A stretch of DNA of 64,000 bases from Clostridia bacterium (lineage in GTDB: Bacteria > Bacillota > Clostridia > Christensenellales > CAG-314), in assembly GCA_028703495.1 (NCBI GenBank), contig JAQVMT010000005.1:43600-107599 (forward strand), in the 5' to 3' direction. A program made the position numbers and the translations under genes. Every line of letters begins with the position of its first letter. The first letter of the stretch is position 1. Positions 27,516 through 37,445 of this stretch are shown piece by piece. The notes beneath the pieces were generated by a model, which was not told the DNA's origin, ran no database searches, and saw only the letters and a program-made list of their open reading frames with translations.

Positions 27516-30236
27516 TTATTTACCCAAACGCTTTTCGTCTTTCTTCCAAGCGTTAAGTTTATGTGCCTGCTTACGTTTTCTCACAATAACTACGATAATA
27601 ACGATGACCAACGCACCGACTAAGCATATCGTACCGATGACTTCCCAACCAAGAGAGGACGTTTTTCCTGAGGAATTGCTTTCTTCCTCTTCTTCCTCTT
27701 CCTCTTCTTCCTCGTTGTCGTCTAAACGTTCATCAGCTAAGTCGGAAAGGCTGAAGTCGTAGAAGATTGCATTATCAAAGTTTGCGCCTTCGCTTGTGCC
27801 GTTGAAAAGAATAGGATCGGGAACAACTGTTTCCTCTTCTTCTTCCTTTTTATCTTCGGTTTCTTCGGGGAACACATAGCCTAGCTTTTCGACTTCCTCT
27901 TGGAAAGCTGCCTTTTCAAGAGTGGTATAATCAGCCATATCCACCAGAATAGAACCCGTAGTCGTACCGGTGCCGTCCTTCAAGCCGTTCCAAATCTCAA
28001 TGGTAACGGTTCTTGCGACCTCGCCCGTGGCAAGATAGAAAACGTATTCGGTGAAGCCGTTGCCTAAATCAACGGATGTGCGCTTCAATACTCTGTCGGC
28101 GTTTGCCGTAGCTTCTGCGGCGTTGAGGTGCAAGTTGATGTCACCGCTGATATAGATATTCAATGCGCCGTCCAATTCCTTCGCAACAATCGAGAAACGG
28201 TAATAGGTGCTTGCTGTGAGGGAAACAGTGCTGCTCTTTAAACCGAACGACGTTTCGACGTTGTTGGTCATCCAAAGCATATTATTGTAGCCATCCGAGA
28301 TAAAGTCGGCGGCGGTAATGCCAAGTGCTAGGTTTTTATCGACTTCGGTGGAGTTTAACACGCCGAAGTTCACGGGATAGACCACATCACCTTGGTCATC
28401 TACAATAAGGTTACCGTCATCGTCCACGAATGAGTAGTTGATTCCCGTTCCGAACATACCCGTCCAACCGGAGGGAGCGTAGGGGTAGGAGCCCAGAAGC
28501 TCGTTGGATGCGTAATCATCAAACAAGCCGTTTGTCAGGGTGGAAGTACCTAAGGTCGACGAGAGCTGCAACTTCTTAATATAAGTGCCGCTGGTTGAGT
28601 CGCTGTAATCCTTCTTTGTGATTTTGTTTACTTCCAATTCGGTGATGTAAAGAATTCCCTTTTGGTTGAGGTTGCTGTCCGATGCTTGTGCACGTGATCC
28701 GACATATGCTTCCAACCAAAGTGTTACATCTTCGGTCTGACTAGGCATAACATAGAAGCTATACTTAACCCAACCGTTCATCTTGTCCTCGGAGATATCC
28801 GAAGGAGTGGTAATTGAAGTAAAGCTACTCGAATACTTTCCGCTTGCATCGTTGAGATAGATATTTGCGCCCGTATTGGGATTCATTCCTACCATTCTTA
28901 CGTACATGCTTACGACGTAATAGTCGTTATAGGAGTACTTGTTCACGGTGAAATCGCTTTGAGTGCCGTCCTCGATAAGCTTAGAAAGGATGATACCGCC
29001 GACGCCGCTAGTTCCTGCGGTATTTGTAATCTTATAGATTAACAAATCGTCCACCGTACCCGTTTCGTCAGAGATAAACGGGAAATATATTGTATTTTTA
29101 TAAGTTGCAGCCTCGGAGTTGAGATAGTCATCAACCGAAATAACACTGATCCAATCTTCAACCTTACTGTTTCCCGAATAGATGAAGTCGGGATTTTCGG
29201 ACAAAGCCTTCAGCTCGTCAACCTGCGCCGTGGTGTACAAATTTGCGATATTTTCGGTATCGTCTTTAATCGAGTAGTAGGAGTAGACCTTCGTTTGAGG
29301 CGTGGTATCCTTCTCTCTCAAAGCCGAGCCGTAGTCGCCCGCGGTAACTTCGGAGCATACGATATTATCGATAAACGCCGTTCCGGTAGCCAAAATCAAA
29401 TTGTTAAGTCCCAAGCCAAACTCGAAATACATAGTTTTGCTGGAGCTTTCGTTTCCTCTGATGTAGTATTGGTATAGTTTCCAAGCTCCGCCTGTCTCGA
29501 TACTCTTGAAAGACAAGCCGTCAACCAAATCGTCCGAGCTGTCCGAGGCGGAAGAAGTAGTCTTCAACACGACCGAAAGTCCGTTGCCGGATTGAACGCC
29601 CACGGTTTTTACCCAAAAACTGATTTTATAAAAGCTCTCGGATGCAACCGAAAAACTCGAAGAAGTAAATCTTGCGTAGCTTTCTTTATAGGACGAAACC
29701 ATAAAGACTCTCGACGTGTCGGTATCTTCATTTAAATCCTTGTCCTCACCAAGCAATTTTGCCGCTTCCTCGCGTTCTTCCTCGGTCAAGGATAGATCCG
29801 TCGAGGGCGTGTAAGGATTGCTCACGGTGTAGCCGGCTTCCTTGGAGGTCAAAACACCGTTGATGTTCGTGCCCGCCTTAGCCCATTCTTCTTCTGTCGT
29901 TCCGACAACTCCGCTCAAAATCTTGTCGTTGTCGTCTTGGGAGATCGTCCAGTAGTGCGCCATACGCGGATAGGTCAATTGATCATAGTCAATTGAGTAA
30001 TCAAAACCACCGTTAACAATCTTGTTCGCGCTTTTTTGGACAGTTGTCGTCGTGTTGCTGACTTCAGAGTGAGTCGTCGCTTCAAAGTTGATGTACTTTA
30101 TCGTAGCAACCAAGAAGAACGCAAGAAGCAAAAGCAACACAACCAAAACAATAAGCTTTTGAATAAGAATATTCTTTGGTTGCGCGGTAGCGGCGGGAGC
30201 ATCTCCCTTAATGTAACTGTTTGTCTTTTTTCCCAT
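27516..30236 (-). CDS. Large bitopic cell-surface protein with poly-Glu juxtamembrane tract
   Basis: N-terminal and C-terminal TM segments; EEEEEEEEEE before C-terminal TM; repeated beta-rich CBM-like segments (YRFSIVAKEL, VTIEIWNGL). Confidence 0.7.
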   Translation of the reverse strand: MGKKTNSYIKGDAPAATAQPKNILIQKLIVLVVLLLLLAFFLVATIKYINFEATTHSEVSNTTTTVQKSANKIVNGGFDYSIDYDQLTYPRMAHYWTISQDDNDKILSGVVGTTEEEWAKAGTNINGVLTSKEAGYTVSNPYTPSTDLSLTEEEREEAAKLLGEDKDLNEDTDTSRVFMVSSYKESYARFTSSSFSVASESFYKISFWVKTVGVQSGNGLSVVLKTTSSASDSSDDLVDGLSFKSIETGGAWKLYQYYIRGNESSSKTMYFEFGLGLNNLILATGTAFIDNIVCSEVTAGDYGSALREKDTTPQTKVYSYYSIKDDTENIANLYTTAQVDELKALSENPDFIYSGNSKVEDWISVISVDDYLNSEAATYKNTIYFPFISDETGTVDDLLIYKITNTAGTSGVGGIILSKLIEDGTQSDFTVNKYSYNDYYVVSMYVRMVGMNPNTGANIYLNDASGKYSSSFTSITTPSDISEDKMNGWVKYSFYVMPSQTEDVTLWLEAYVGSRAQASDSNLNQKGILYITELEVNKITKKDYSDSTSGTYIKKLQLSSTLGTSTLTNGLFDDYASNELLGSYPYAPSGWTGMFGTGINYSFVDDDGNLIVDDQGDVVYPVNFGVLNSTEVDKNLALGITAADFISDGYNNMLWMTNNVETSFGLKSSTVSLTASTYYRFSIVAKELDGALNIYISGDINLHLNAAEATANADRVLKRTSVDLGNGFTEYVFYLATGEVARTVTIEIWNGLKDGTGTTTGSILVDMADYTTLEKAAFQEEVEKLGYVFPEETEDKKEEEEETVVPDPILFNGTSEGANFDNAIFYDFSLSDLADERLDDNEEEEEEEEEEESNSSGKTSSLGWEVIGTICLVGALVIVIIVVIVRKRKQAHKLNAWKKDEKRLGK

Positions 30237-30678
30237 CTTAATACCACCTAATGTGTATAGTTTATATAATAACCATGCGCAAAACGCACGATTAATTGCG
30301 TAGATAGATGAATCGGCATTTGTCCGTTAACAATTTGTGCCTTGTTTCGGGTGAGGGTGGCAGTGAAGATTCATACAACGAGCCGTCGCAGCCTCTATCC
30401 AAAAGCACCTGACAAGTATATTCCAAATAAGTTAAATATTTGTTAAAAGCGTTATTCCATATTGCGCGCACGATAGTCATCAACAAGCCACACAAGCCAA
30501 CTTGCATAAATTTAATCGCGCAAGACAACGGGACTTTTTAAGCCCGTCTTTGTATTCTAATACAAAACACAAAGAAAATCAATTACATTTGATATATTTA
30601 TTGTATTTTTTTCCGAAAAAGACAAAATAATAGCGAAAAGCTTTTTGCGCAACACGCAAGTATGAGGTTGGATAAGAT

Positions 30679-31032
30679 ATGAAAAAGATTATAGTGCCGT
30701 TACTGGCTTTGGCAATAGGGTTTATTACCGGTTTCAATGGCGGTGGCGGCGGAATATTTGCCGTCTTATTATTGCTGTACGTTTTAAAATACCCCGCGAA
30801 GAAGGCGCACGCAACCGCTATCTATATTATTTTCCCGTTGTGCGCGATATCGGCGATCATCTATCTATTTACAAACCGAATCGATGTGGCAGTGGCTTTG
30901 CCTGCAACCTTGGGTGTCGCAATAGGCGGAGTCGTCGGAGCATATTTGCTCAACAACCTCAACGACGAAAAAATCGGCTATATCTTCGGCGTTATACTTC
31001 TCGCATCCGCCTGCTATGTCGCGTTTGGCTAA
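30679..31032 (+). CDS. Half-length TauE/SafE (TSUP) family membrane protein
   Basis: GFITGFNGGGGGIFAVLLLLYVLKYPAKKAHATAIYIIFPLCAISAIIY; 117 aa. Confidence 0.8.
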   Translation: MKKIIVPLLALAIGFITGFNGGGGGIFAVLLLLYVLKYPAKKAHATAIYIIFPLCAISAIIYLFTNRIDVAVALPATLGVAIGGVVGAYLLNNLNDEKIGYIFGVILLASACYVAFG

Positions 31033-31220
31033 GAGATTCATCATAGACGACTTTGTTCAATCCCGACGGTATATTGTCGGAATGAAAATAGATAAAAAGG
31101 GTTTGCTTGGGATAATGCTTGCATTTTTTCGTGATCCGTGTTAACATATATGTACAATAATATACTATATTGCTTCCGATTTTGTATATTTGTCGAGTGG
31201 ATATTTGAGGAGATTATTCG

Positions 31221-31772
31221 ATGAGAACATTTATTGCATTGGAATTGCCCGACAAGACATTGGATTACGTCGATCGCACGCAAGAGGAGCTGAGCCGTTA
31301 TATCGAGGGAAACTTCGTTTATTCGGCTAATATGCACATAACGGTGGATTTTTTGGGCGAGATTACCCCCAAAATGTGTCAAAAAGCGATGGAAATCATC
31401 CGCTCGGTGTCGTTTTCCTGCTATGCTTGCGATATATCGCTCGGTAGGCTCATGCTTTACGGAAAAGGTGTCGTTGTTCAGGAGATTAAGCTCAATCAAG
31501 CTCTCTCAAGCCTGAAAAACGCTTTGGATATCTTACTTAAAAACGAAGGCTTTACACTGGAGGATCGCCCCTTCAAGCCGCATATTACTCTTTTGCGCCA
31601 AGCAACTCATACTCAAAACTTCAACGAGATCAAGAAAAATATCGCTATCTACAACCGCCCGCAATCGGCACAAACACTCACGTTGTTTTTAAGTGATAAC
31701 TCCTCGGGCAAATACGTCTACTCTCCGCTTGAAAGAGTTACCCTGTTAAGTAACCCCGCCGTTATCGTTTAA
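31221..31772 (+). CDS. thpR: RNA 2',3'-cyclic phosphodiesterase (ThpR/LigT family)
   Basis: MRTFIALELPD; two HxT motifs HITVDFLG and HITLLRQ. Confidence 0.92.
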   Translation: MRTFIALELPDKTLDYVDRTQEELSRYIEGNFVYSANMHITVDFLGEITPKMCQKAMEIIRSVSFSCYACDISLGRLMLYGKGVVVQEIKLNQALSSLKNALDILLKNEGFTLEDRPFKPHITLLRQATHTQNFNEIKKNIAIYNRPQSAQTLTLFLSDNSSGKYVYSPLERVTLLSNPAVIV

Positions 31773-32244
31773 CCTTCCTTCAGATTTACTAGCTTGCGCA
31801 TGATAACCGACGCTTTGCTTATATCGAAGTAGGCGGTATATGATATGTGCGGCTCTTGGAGTATAACCGAACAGTCCAAGAACGGAAGCGGTTGCAAATT
31901 GTGCATTTATATACATATTATTAATAATTATTATTTATCCAAAAGTGCGGTTTCGGAGGCTTTTTTGAGTGGTTTTGTTTAAAAAATGCTTGTTATTGTC
32001 TAATACACTGCTATTATACTAATTAAGTAAAGCTGTTTTATACACTTTTTTTATGGATACGATTGCTTTTTTTGTGTGTTTGGTTGTAAAATTATACTGC
32101 TTCGGTTTTGAATAAGAAAATTGCGGAAGCGGAGGGAAAGAATAAAGAAGGCGGCTAATTAAATGTTTGCAACGAATGGGACTTTATCCGAGGAGTTTGC
32201 AAATGCAAGAAAACAAAAGATAAATCGGCATACAAGGAGGGCAT

Positions 32245-33738
32245 ATGATAAGGACGGTAATAATCGATAAAGGGCTTGGGATTGAACAAGTGGTTGCTGT
32301 GGCGCGTTTTGGGGCGAAGGTTAGGCTTAGCGAAAGGGCGAAGGACAGGATTGCGCGGAGCAGAGCATTGATTGATAATATCGTGGAAGGCGGGGAAGCA
32401 GTTTATGGCGTCAACACGGGATTCGGAAAATTCAGCGATGTTGCAATAAGCCGCGGCGATGCCGTTCGTTTACAGGAAAACCTAATTATGAGTCATGCTT
32501 GCGGTGTCGGCGAGCCGTTTTGTAAGGAGATAGTGCGCGGAATGATGCTGTTGCGAGTAAACGCTTTGTCGGTCGGTTACAGCGGAGTGAAGCTCGACAC
32601 GGTTGAGTTGCTAGTGGAACTACTCAACAAGGACGTGATACCTTACGTCCCGTCTAAGGGAAGCTTGGGTGCCAGCGGTGATCTGGCTCCTCTGTCGCAC
32701 GTTGCGTTATGCTTGATCGGAAAGGGCAGGTGCTATTACAGAAACAAGCTTATGGACACGGAAGAAGCGTTTGCCAAGTGCGGATTAAGCAAGGTTACTC
32801 TCGGCGAAAAGGAGGGACTTGCGTTAATAAACGGTACGCAAGCCATGAATGCAATCGCCGTGCTTGCGGTTTATGACAGCCGGTATTTAATGGAAATCAG
32901 CACTAAGGTTGCAGGCTTGACGATAGAGGCTTTAGGCGGAATAATCGATGCTTACGATGACAGAGTGCATCAAATAAGGCTTCAAAAGGGGCAGATCGAA
33001 ATTGCGCGTCAGCTTCGCGAAAACCTACGTGGAAGCGCGAATATAAGAAAGCAGGGTGACGAGCGTGTTCAGGACGCGTATACGCTTAGGTGTATTCCGC
33101 AGGTTCACGGTGCAAGCTACGATGCCATTAGCTATATTGAAGGGATTGTTTCCAACGAAATCAACGCGGTTACGGATAATCCCGTAATAATTCCTACGGG
33201 AGAGGCGATAAGCGGCGGAAACTTTCACGGGCAGTATTTGAGTATGGCTATGGATTATCTTGCGATTGCCGTTGCCGAGCTTGCCAACATCAGTGAAAGG
33301 CGCACCGAGCGTATGGTTAATCCGCAATTAAACTATGGCTTACCGGCGTTTTTAGTGGAAAAGGGCGGACTTAACAACGGCTTCATGATTCCGCAGTACG
33401 TTGCTGCCGCGCTTGTTTCGGAGAACAAGGTGCTTTGCCACCCGGCTGTTGTGGATTCCATTACCAGTAGCGCAAATCAGGAGGACCACGTCAGTATGGG
33501 TATGACCGCCGCAAGAAAGGCGCGAGAGGTCATCAAGAATGTGCAAAACGTTTTGGGAATAGAGCTTATGACCGCATGTCAAGCAATCGAGCTTGCCAAA
33601 AAGCAAGACAAGCTGTCCGACATCAACGCGAAGAGCTGGCACACGGTAAGAAAATTCGTGCCGTACGTTGCAGAGGACGTATATCTTGCACCGCTTATCG
33701 AAAAGTGCGAGCAAATAATTACGGAGCAATTGCTTTAG
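32245..33738 (+). CDS. hutH: Histidine ammonia-lyase
   Basis: VNTGFGKFSDV, MIO motif GSLGASGDLAPLSH, ITDNPVI-like AVTDNPVIIP. Confidence 0.97.
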   Translation: MIRTVIIDKGLGIEQVVAVARFGAKVRLSERAKDRIARSRALIDNIVEGGEAVYGVNTGFGKFSDVAISRGDAVRLQENLIMSHACGVGEPFCKEIVRGMMLLRVNALSVGYSGVKLDTVELLVELLNKDVIPYVPSKGSLGASGDLAPLSHVALCLIGKGRCYYRNKLMDTEEAFAKCGLSKVTLGEKEGLALINGTQAMNAIAVLAVYDSRYLMEISTKVAGLTIEALGGIIDAYDDRVHQIRLQKGQIEIARQLRENLRGSANIRKQGDERVQDAYTLRCIPQVHGASYDAISYIEGIVSNEINAVTDNPVIIPTGEAISGGNFHGQYLSMAMDYLAIAVAELANISERRTERMVNPQLNYGLPAFLVEKGGLNNGFMIPQYVAAALVSENKVLCHPAVVDSITSSANQEDHVSMGMTAARKAREVIKNVQNVLGIELMTACQAIELAKKQDKLSDINAKSWHTVRKFVPYVAEDVYLAPLIEKCEQIITEQLL

Positions 33739-33846
33739 AAGCTTTTTACGGAACAACTTGCTCAAGATACATCCATTGAAGAGCTGTTCGAGTAGCTTTT
33801 TACGGAACAACTTGCTCAAGAAGCTTTTTACGGAAAATTGCTTAGA
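33719..33846 (+). repeat. Tandem copies of the hutH 3' end
   Basis: TTACGGAGCAATTGCTTTAG (CDS end) vs TTTACGGAACAACTTGCTCAAG at 33739-33766 and 33794-33820, and TTTACGGAAAATTGCTTAG at 33821-33846. Confidence 0.85.
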
Positions 33847-34034
33847 CTAAGTGCCTTCGGTTTTGTTGATTAGGCGAGTGGTTGTGTTAAAATAAAGAAT
33901 CCAAAAAGGCGTTGTTGAAATTGAGCAAGCTTGAGTAGGAATAGAATATTATAGGATTTAGGATAGAAAAGGGACGGTAAAAGTTGAAAGAATAAAGTGC
34001 CACAGTTTCGGACTGCGTGGTTTACTCGTGCGAA

Positions 34035-34146
34035 GTTACGTACGTTAATGTACGCTCTTGGCACACTCAAAGCTCGGCTGTAAGAACCAATCTACACCAC
34101 CCTATCCTTTCAAGTAGTTTTTGTGACGGAGGTCATGTGTATAAAT
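34035..34146 (+). promoter_or_regulatory. Candidate structured 5' leader, copy B, upstream of hutU
   Basis: Homologous to 15106-15212; closing stem GTTACG/TGTGAC before GGAGGTC. Confidence 0.6.
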
Positions 34147-36129
34147 ATGAGAGAATTGACGCTTAATGAGTTGCCAAGCAAAAAGGCGTTTGACGCGAAG
34201 TACAGGAGGGCTCCCAAGCGGGATGCCGCTTTGAGTGAGGACGACAAGGTGCTTGCCATACTGAACGCATTGCGTTACTGTCCGAAAGAGTGGCACGAGG
34301 AGTTAATACCCGAGTTTGTTGAGGAATTGAACACACGCGGAAGGGTTTACGGTTACAGATTCCGTCCCGAGGGAAGAATATACGGAAAGAGCATTGACGA
34401 ATACAAGGGCAAATGTATCGAGGGCAAGGCTTTTCAGGTGATGATCGACAACAATTTGGACTTTGAAATTGCACTTTATCCGTATGAGCTTGTGACCTAC
34501 GGCGAAACAGGACAGGTGTGCCAAAACTGGATGCAATACGTATTGATAAAAAAGTACTTGGAGGAGTTGACCGACACGCAGACTCTTGTGGTTATGAGCG
34601 GACACCCCTTAGGACTCTTTGAAAGCAATAAAAAGAGTCCCAGAGTAATTATTACCAATTCGCTAATGGTCGGGCTTTTCGACGATCAGGAAAGCTGGAA
34701 GCGAGCCGCCGCTATCGGAGTGGCGAATTACGGACAGATGACTGCAGGCGGTTGGATGTACATCGGACCGCAGGGAATCGTACACGGAACATACAATACC
34801 ATACTCAATGCGGGAAGACTGAAGCTCGGGATTAAGAAGGGGGAGAGCCTTGAAGGCAAGCTCTTTGTCAGCAGCGGTCTAGGAGGTATGAGCGGAGCGC
34901 AGGGAAAAGCCGTAACGATTGCAAAGGGCGTGGGAATTATTGCCGAGGTGGACATTTCGCGCATAATAACCAGATACGAGCAGGGCTGGGTAAGCTGTAT
35001 CGCGTATTCACCCGAGGAAGCCTTCGCGCTTGCAACAAAGGCGATCAAGAACAAAGAAACCACGGCGATTGCCTTTTGCGGCAATATTGTGGATTTGTTG
35101 GAGTACGCGATTGCCGAAGATCTTCACATTGATTTATTAAGCGATCAAACAAGCTGTCACGCCGCATACGACGGAGGCTACTGTCCGCAGGGCTTGAGCT
35201 TCGAGCAAAGGACAGAGCTTATAAGAAGCGACGAGCATAAATTCAGACAGCTTGTGGACATATCGTTGAGGAGACACTTTAACGCCGTTAAGTCGCTTGT
35301 GGAACGCGGAACGTACTTTTTCGACTATGGCAACAGCTTTATGAAGGCGGTTTCCGATGCGGGCATTACGGAAATATGCAGAAATGGTAAAGACACGATT
35401 GACGGCTTTATTTTCCCCAGTTATGTCGAGGACATTTTGGGGCCGGTTTGCTTCGACTATGGTTACGGACCGTTCAGGTGGGTATGCTTGTCGGGCAAGG
35501 AGAGCGATCTTGACAGGACGGACGAAGCCGCTGCCGAATGTATCGATAAGGATAGACGTTTTCAAGATTACGACAACTATGTTTGGATTAAGGAAGCAAA
35601 GAAAAACAAGCTTGTCGTGGGAACGCAGGCAAGAATACTCTACTCCGATGCCGAGGGCAGACTCAAAATCGCTCTTAGGTTTAACGAGCTTGTGAGGGAA
35701 GGAAAGGTCGGTGCGATTATGCTTGGCAGAGATCATCATGATTGCGGCGGGACGGACTCACCGTTTAGAGAGACGAGCAACATCAAGGACGGCTCCAACA
35801 TAATGGCGGATATGGCTACGCAGGTTTTTGCAGGCAATGCCGCTCGAGGAATGAGCCTTGTCGCGCTGCATAACGGCGGCGGAACGGGTATAGGAAACGC
35901 CATAAACGGTGGATTCGGTATGGTTTTGGACGGAAGCGAGAGAGTGGACGAAATTCTCAAGGTCAGTATGACTTGGGACGTTATGGCAGGTGTGGCAAGA
36001 AGAAGCTGGGCGCGTAACCCCAACGCTGTCGAAACTGCCGAGGAATTCAATTCCAAACACGGAAGGAGCTGTATTACAATGCCCCACCTCGCCGACAGAA
36101 ACGCAATCGTCGAGGCGTTCAAGAAATAG
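34147..36129 (+). CDS. hutU: Urocanate hydratase
   Basis: VMSGHPLGLF, YIGPQGIVHGTYNT, DLLSDQTSCHAAYDGGYCP, LHNGGGTGIGNAINGGFGMVLDG; start assigned to ATG 34147. Confidence 0.95.
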   Translation: MRELTLNELPSKKAFDAKYRRAPKRDAALSEDDKVLAILNALRYCPKEWHEELIPEFVEELNTRGRVYGYRFRPEGRIYGKSIDEYKGKCIEGKAFQVMIDNNLDFEIALYPYELVTYGETGQVCQNWMQYVLIKKYLEELTDTQTLVVMSGHPLGLFESNKKSPRVIITNSLMVGLFDDQESWKRAAAIGVANYGQMTAGGWMYIGPQGIVHGTYNTILNAGRLKLGIKKGESLEGKLFVSSGLGGMSGAQGKAVTIAKGVGIIAEVDISRIITRYEQGWVSCIAYSPEEAFALATKAIKNKETTAIAFCGNIVDLLEYAIAEDLHIDLLSDQTSCHAAYDGGYCPQGLSFEQRTELIRSDEHKFRQLVDISLRRHFNAVKSLVERGTYFFDYGNSFMKAVSDAGITEICRNGKDTIDGFIFPSYVEDILGPVCFDYGYGPFRWVCLSGKESDLDRTDEAAAECIDKDRRFQDYDNYVWIKEAKKNKLVVGTQARILYSDAEGRLKIALRFNELVREGKVGAIMLGRDHHDCGGTDSPFRETSNIKDGSNIMADMATQVFAGNAARGMSLVALHNGGGTGIGNAINGGFGMVLDGSERVDEILKVSMTWDVMAGVARRSWARNPNAVETAEEFNSKHGRSCITMPHLADRNAIVEAFKK

Positions 36130-36197
36130 AAAGAACATATTAATATATAGAAAGACAATTAAATTATAGATAGGATAAAAATAAAGAGGATAGAAAG

Positions 36198-37187
36198 ATG
36201 TTAAAGCAGATAATGGAATGTGTACCCAACTTCAGCGAAGGAAGGGATAAGGCAAAGATCGAAGCTATCGTGGATTGCTTCAGGAACAGAGAGGGCGTAA
36301 TTCTTTTGGATTACAGCTCGGACAGTGATCACAACAGAACGGTTGTTACGGTAGCAGGCGAGGTCGAACCGCTCAAGGAAGCCGTGGTTTGCGCCGCAAC
36401 GAAGGCGAAGGAAATAATTGACCTACGCATACAGAGGGGACAGCACCCCAGAATGGGCGCAGTGGACGTAATTCCCTTTATTCCTATCAAGAATGTAACC
36501 GCCGAGGATGCCATTGAGGTAAGCAAGGAGGTCGGAAAGCGTATTTGGGAAGAGGTCGGAATCCCTGTATTTTTGTACGAAAAGTCTGCTACTCGTCCCG
36601 AGCGTGAAAATCTTGCTAAAATCAGAAAGGGTGAGTTCGAGGGAATGGCGGAAAAGATGAAGAGCGAGGATTGGCACGCCGATTTCGGATACGATGCTCC
36701 TCACCCCAGTGCGGGCGTAGTCGCCGTAGGCTGCAGAATGCCCTTGGTTGCCTTTAACGTCAATTTGGACAGCAAGAGCTTGGAAGAAACCACCGCTACG
36801 GCAAAGAAGATAAGACATATCGGCGGCGGCTTGCATTTTTGCAAGGCTATGGGCGTGGATTTAAGCCACAGAGGTCTTATGCAGGTTTCAATGAATATGA
36901 CAGACTACACTAAAACGCCGCTGTATTTTTCGTACGAGCTGATCGGAATGGAAAGCAAACGCTACGGTGCTCACATTGTGGAAAGTGAAATTATCGGTCT
37001 TGTTCCCTATGATGCATTGTATGCTTGTGCGGAATACGTGTTAATGTGCGAGGGAAAGAGCGCGGACGAAATCAAGGAATTGTCCAAGCACGATATAATC
37101 GCAAAAGCAAGAGATTACCTTAAAATCGCCGACTTTTCCGAGGATCAGGTTCTTGAAGTGCTTTTGGATAAGAGAAATAACGCATAA
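36198..37187 (+). CDS. ftcD: Glutamate formimidoyltransferase
   Basis: ECVPNFSEGRDKAKIEAIV, GQHPRMGAVDVIPFIP; transferase domains only (329 aa), no cyclodeaminase domain. Confidence 0.93.
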   Translation: MLKQIMECVPNFSEGRDKAKIEAIVDCFRNREGVILLDYSSDSDHNRTVVTVAGEVEPLKEAVVCAATKAKEIIDLRIQRGQHPRMGAVDVIPFIPIKNVTAEDAIEVSKEVGKRIWEEVGIPVFLYEKSATRPERENLAKIRKGEFEGMAEKMKSEDWHADFGYDAPHPSAGVVAVGCRMPLVAFNVNLDSKSLEETTATAKKIRHIGGGLHFCKAMGVDLSHRGLMQVSMNMTDYTKTPLYFSYELIGMESKRYGAHIVESEIIGLVPYDALYACAEYVLMCEGKSADEIKELSKHDIIAKARDYLKIADFSEDQVLEVLLDKRNNA

Positions 37188-37265
37188 CGCATAACTTTAT
37201 TGCTTTGCAAATAGGCAGAGCTTCACGTTAAACCGCAGAAACAGTCAAAGCTCGGGTTATACGCA

Positions 37266-37424
37266 AAGGCTTAAGGGAAGCAAAAGATAAGGAGAAACTC
37301 ATAAGCAGCAACCCGACATCGGTTTTGATTTCGAAGGATTAAGGGAAGCAAAAGGTAAAGAAGGTACTATTTAGCAACAACCAGACATCGGTTTTAACCT
37401 CAAAGGCTTAGGAAAGCAAAAGGC
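37266..37424. repeat. Tandem repeat, period 68 bp, ~2.3 copies
   Basis: AAGGmTTAAGGGAAGCAAAAG at 37266, 37334 and AAGGCTTAGGAAAGCAAAAG at 37402; shared ACATCGGTTTT. Confidence 0.88.
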
Positions 37425-37445
37425 GATACGGCAGGAAAGGAAAGT

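Noticed and set aside
35137-35739. 200-aa minus-strand ORF opposite hutU
   Set aside because: Antisense shadow of the hutU CDS.
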